This document shows positions 61,821 to 64,000 of a stretch of DNA of 64,000 bases, piece after piece. Location of the stretch: the NCBI RefSeq assembly GCF_006546625.1, contig NZ_VIAR01000001.1:372001-436000 (forward strand). Direction: 5' to 3'. The position numbers and the translations under genes are program-made. Numbering within the stretch: position 1 is the first letter of the stretch; the number at the start of each line of letters is the position of its first letter. The notes beneath the pieces were generated by a model. It did no database searches and had not been told where the DNA came from. It saw only the letters and a list, made by a program, of their open reading frames with translations. The DNA is from Haloflavibacter putidus. Its GTDB lineage: Bacteria > Bacteroidota > Bacteroidia > Flavobacteriales > Flavobacteriaceae.

Positions 61821-62927
61821 TTAAACTGCTTGAATAGTATATAATTCGATCAAATGCTTCACAATCCTTTCCGAAGTTTTACCATCCCACAAATCTGGGG
61901 CAGAAGCTTTTTTCCACTTACCGGAATTTAAGGTTTTAAAAGCTTGTTTAATTTTTTCCAAATCAGAGCCTACCAATTCATTTGAGCCAATTTCGCAAGT
62001 TTCCGGACGCTCGGTCGAGTCTCTAAAAGTTATGCAAGGAATGTTCAGCATTGTGGTTTCTTCCGTAATGCCACCAGAATCGGTTAAAACCGCAAAGGCA
62101 TTTTTTATCAAATAAATAAAATTAAGATACCCCTGGGGTTCTACATAATGCAAATTGTCGTAGTTGAGGTTTAAATTTTGCAGCAACTTTTTGGTACGCG
62201 GATGTACCGGAAAAATAATAGGCTTTCCTTGCGATTTTTCTACAATAGTAGAAATTAACGATTTTAACTGGGTTTCTTCGTCCACGTTAGATGGTCTGTG
62301 CAAGGTCATAACATAATACGATTTTTCTTGCAAGTTTAGCTTGTCATAAAAAGCTGGTTTTTCTATGCGATCCAGATTTTTAAAAAGCGTGTCTATCATT
62401 ACGTTTCCTACCAAGAATAATTGCTTTTCGGTTTTACCGGAAGCCAACAAGTTTTGGTTCGCCAGCTTGGTAGTTGTAAAAAAATAATCGGTAATACTAT
62501 CGGTTACAATGCGGTTTATTTCTTCGGGCATTTTCATATCGCCAGAGCGTATTCCGCCTTCTACGTGGGCAACATCTGTGTTTAACTTTTTGGCTACAAT
62601 AGCACAAGCCATCGTAGAGGTAACATCGCCAACCACCAAAACCAAATCTGCCGGATTCTCGAGAAGTTCCGTTTCAAACTTAGTCATAATTTGCGCGGTT
62701 TGTTCGGCTTGCGAGCCACTTTTTACTTCCAAATTGATATCTGGATGCGGAATGTTAAGTTCTTCAAAAAAAGTAGCACTTAACCTTTTATCGTAATGTT
62801 GCCCGGTATGTACCAAACGGTAACCTATATTTTTACCCTGGTTTTTTGCGTGGTTAATAGCTGCAATAATAGGCGCAATTTTCATAAAGTTGGGTCGCGC
62901 ACCGGCAATGATGGTTATTTTAAGCAT
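61821..62927 (-). CDS. wecB: UDP-N-acetylglucosamine 2-epimerase, non-hydrolysing
   Basis: 368 residues. IIAGARPNFMKIAPII (4-20) opens the GT-B-like fold, HVEGGIRSGDMKMPEEINR contains catalytic His/Glu residues, and DSGGITEETTMLNIPCITFR is the C-terminal signature. It interconverts UDP-GlcNAc and UDP-ManNAc. It would supply ManNAc for the WecG-like transferase. It overlaps the upstream CapK-like gene by 8 bases. Confidence 0.93.
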   Translation of the reverse strand: MLKITIIAGARPNFMKIAPIIAAINHAKNQGKNIGYRLVHTGQHYDKRLSATFFEELNIPHPDINLEVKSGSQAEQTAQIMTKFETELLENPADLVLVVGDVTSTMACAIVAKKLNTDVAHVEGGIRSGDMKMPEEINRIVTDSITDYFFTTTKLANQNLLASGKTEKQLFLVGNVMIDTLFKNLDRIEKPAFYDKLNLQEKSYYVMTLHRPSNVDEETQLKSLISTIVEKSQGKPIIFPVHPRTKKLLQNLNLNYDNLHYVEPQGYLNFIYLIKNAFAVLTDSGGITEETTMLNIPCITFRDSTERPETCEIGSNELVGSDLEKIKQAFKTLNSGKWKKASAPDLWDGKTSERIVKHLIELYTIQAV

Positions 62928-64000
62928 CTTGATTTACTTTTGATATAAACTGTTTGAGTTTACCACTTTTAGAACGCTCTAATTGCTTAAATCTTTTAAA
63001 TTTTAATTTTAATCCTGGTTCTAAATAAGTGGCAATAGCTTTTGTTATTTTATCTTTCTTGGCGTCTGATAAATCTTCTTCCGCGCAGTATTCTATATGA
63101 AATTCGGCTGTTGTTTCTTGTATTATTTTTATTTCTTTTACCAAGCCGGCATCTTCTATAACAGATTTGGTTACGTAATAAAAACTAAGCGCAGGCACTT
63201 TTTTTCCGCTTGGTAAAAGCGCAAACTGATTGGTTCTGCCTATCAATTTTTTTAAAATAGGTTTCTGTGGCGTACTTTTTTTGTCTAAAACCCCAATATC
63301 GCCAATTTTATAACGAATAAACGGATGCGCTTGATTATAAAGCGAAGTAATTACCACAGCCCCTTCTTCGCCGTAAGGCAAAACATTACCTATATCGTCT
63401 ACAATTTCTACAAATAAAGTTTTATTGTTTACAAGCCAATCTCCTTTTGGGTTTTCAAAAGCTATAATGTCTAATTCGCTTGCGCCATATTCGTTTACAA
63501 TAGGAATGCCTAATTGTTTTTGCAATAAAATTTTATCTTTTTCAAAAAGCATTTCGCTAGTGGTAATGCAAACTTTTAAGCTAGGACAAACTACTTTTAA
63601 GACGATGTTTTTCTTTTGTAAAAATTTAGCAAAAAGCACGATAGAACTGGTGTAACCGTTAAGAAGCTCGAAAGGTTTTTTCTGAAAGCGTTGTAAAAAA
63701 CCTTCCAGTTTTTTATCCGATAAATCAAAAATATCCAACCGAAAGCGATTGGCCATAAAGTCTTTCAATCGCTCTTTATAATACCCTTTAAAATCTTTCG
63801 GAATTCCGTAAAAACGCGCTTCTAAAGAAGAACCCATTTTTATATTGTACTGCGAGTAAAGCCAAATAATATGCGCCCAAGTTAATGCGTGTGCATATTT
63901 GTCTTTTGCAAAAACAAACGGATTACCGCTAGAACCAGAAGTTTTGTTTACAAAAATGTCTTTTTTATTGTAATTTTCACTTAGTCGTTCGTCTAAAGGT
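62920..64000 (-). CDS. CapK/phenylacetate-CoA ligase-like adenylate-forming enzyme (5'-truncated by the window)
   Basis: The frame stays open through the right edge (base 64000), so the in-frame ATG at 63837 is not the true start. The visible upstream residues include VNKTSGSSGNPFVF, the Ser/Gly-rich ATP-phosphate loop of the ANL superfamily. The visible part also has NEYGASELDIIAFE and RYKIGDIGVLDKKS, typical of CapK/coenzyme-F390-synthetase-like proteins found in capsule loci. It could activate a carboxylate for attachment to a sugar or lipid. It is upstream of wecB in a minus-strand operon that continues beyond the window. Confidence 0.85.
   Translation of the reverse strand, partial: PLDERLSENYNKKDIFVNKTSGSSGNPFVFAKDKYAHALTWAHIIWLYSQYNIKMGSSLEARFYGIPKDFKGYYKERLKDFMANRFRLDIFDLSDKKLEGFLQRFQKKPFELLNGYTSSIVLFAKFLQKKNIVLKVVCPSLKVCITTSEMLFEKDKILLQKQLGIPIVNEYGASELDIIAFENPKGDWLVNNKTLFVEIVDDIGNVLPYGEEGAVVITSLYNQAHPFIRYKIGDIGVLDKKSTPQKPILKKLIGRTNQFALLPSGKKVPALSFYYVTKSVIEDAGLVKEIKIIQETTAEFHIEYCAEEDLSDAKKDKITKAIATYLEPGLKLKFKRFKQLERSKSGKLKQFISKVNQDA

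Noticed and set aside
1-64000. CRISPR arrays, rRNA genes, transposases, prophage
   Set aside because: I found no regularly spaced repeats, no rRNA sequence, no transposase or integrase motif. The holin-like protein belongs to the YtxH operon and not to a phage.

Overview
The window comes from a low-GC member of the Bacteroidota, most likely the Flavobacteriaceae. Three things support this. Many gaps carry the Bacteroidota -7 promoter word TAnnTTTG. Several families are largely confined to that phylum or typical of it (DUF4175, DUF4837, bacterial GH3-like, tandem DUF2061, YtxH/holin envelope trio). The core genes are of the flavobacterial type (GlnS, a delta-prime subunit with a degenerate P-loop, a YbeY with a GYKDKS ending). 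I cannot name the genus from sequence alone.

Layout. (1) 1-5.4 kb: every gene is on the minus strand (methyltransferase, SulP transporter, ElaA-like acetyltransferase, CDF cation exporter, rpiB, DUF2007 protein, and a 54-residue membrane protein that I found by eye). An AT-rich non-coding block at 4445-4933 carries DnaA-box-like words. (2) 5.7-36 kb: mostly plus-strand housekeeping genes: rnr, a serine-hydrolase lipoprotein, a GIN-domain protein, a LysE exporter, tRNA-Cys (minus), folB and a ZIP transporter (minus), glnS, the YtxH/holin trio, an SPFH protein and gltX (minus), DUF4175, ybeY, mnmG, an OmpH-like lipoprotein, holB (minus), pgk, a LysM lytic transglycosylase, DUF4837, tatA (minus), an M23 peptidase, a GH3-like enzyme and a phosphorylase-like protein. 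Two perfect parS-type palindromes bracket mnmG. With the strand switch near 5.2-5.7 kb, they suggest the window lies beside the chromosomal origin.

(3) 36.3-61.7 kb: a long plus-strand polysaccharide locus with very short gaps and many overlaps. It holds a Wzz-like chain-length protein, rfbBACD (dTDP-L-rhamnose), a DUF2061-cysC-cysD-[four-helix-bundle element]-cysN-cysQ block that makes PAPS and clears PAP, a flippase, a PAPS-type sulfotransferase, an asparagine-synthetase-like enzyme without its glutaminase cysteine, four different O-antigen polymerase/ligase-like membrane proteins, a GT4, a hexapeptide acetyltransferase, a GT26 (WecG/TagA), ugd and uxs (UDP-GlcA to UDP-Xyl), a polyprenyl glycosylphosphotransferase and a GT2. 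(4) 61.8-64 kb: wecB and a CapK-like adenylate-forming enzyme on the minus strand, the latter running off the right edge.

Together the locus reads as a Wzx/Wzy-type system for a sulfated, rhamnose-, uronate- and/or xylose-containing surface polysaccharide. Sulfate activation sits in the same operon as the sulfotransferase, and no sulfite-producing (CysH/IJ) genes are present in the window. The most unusual features are the four-helix-bundle insert splitting cysD from cysN between direct repeats, the glutaminase-dead asparagine-synthetase homologue, the origin/parS signals, and a strongly over-represented ten-base word (CTTTACGGAA) in intergenic regions.
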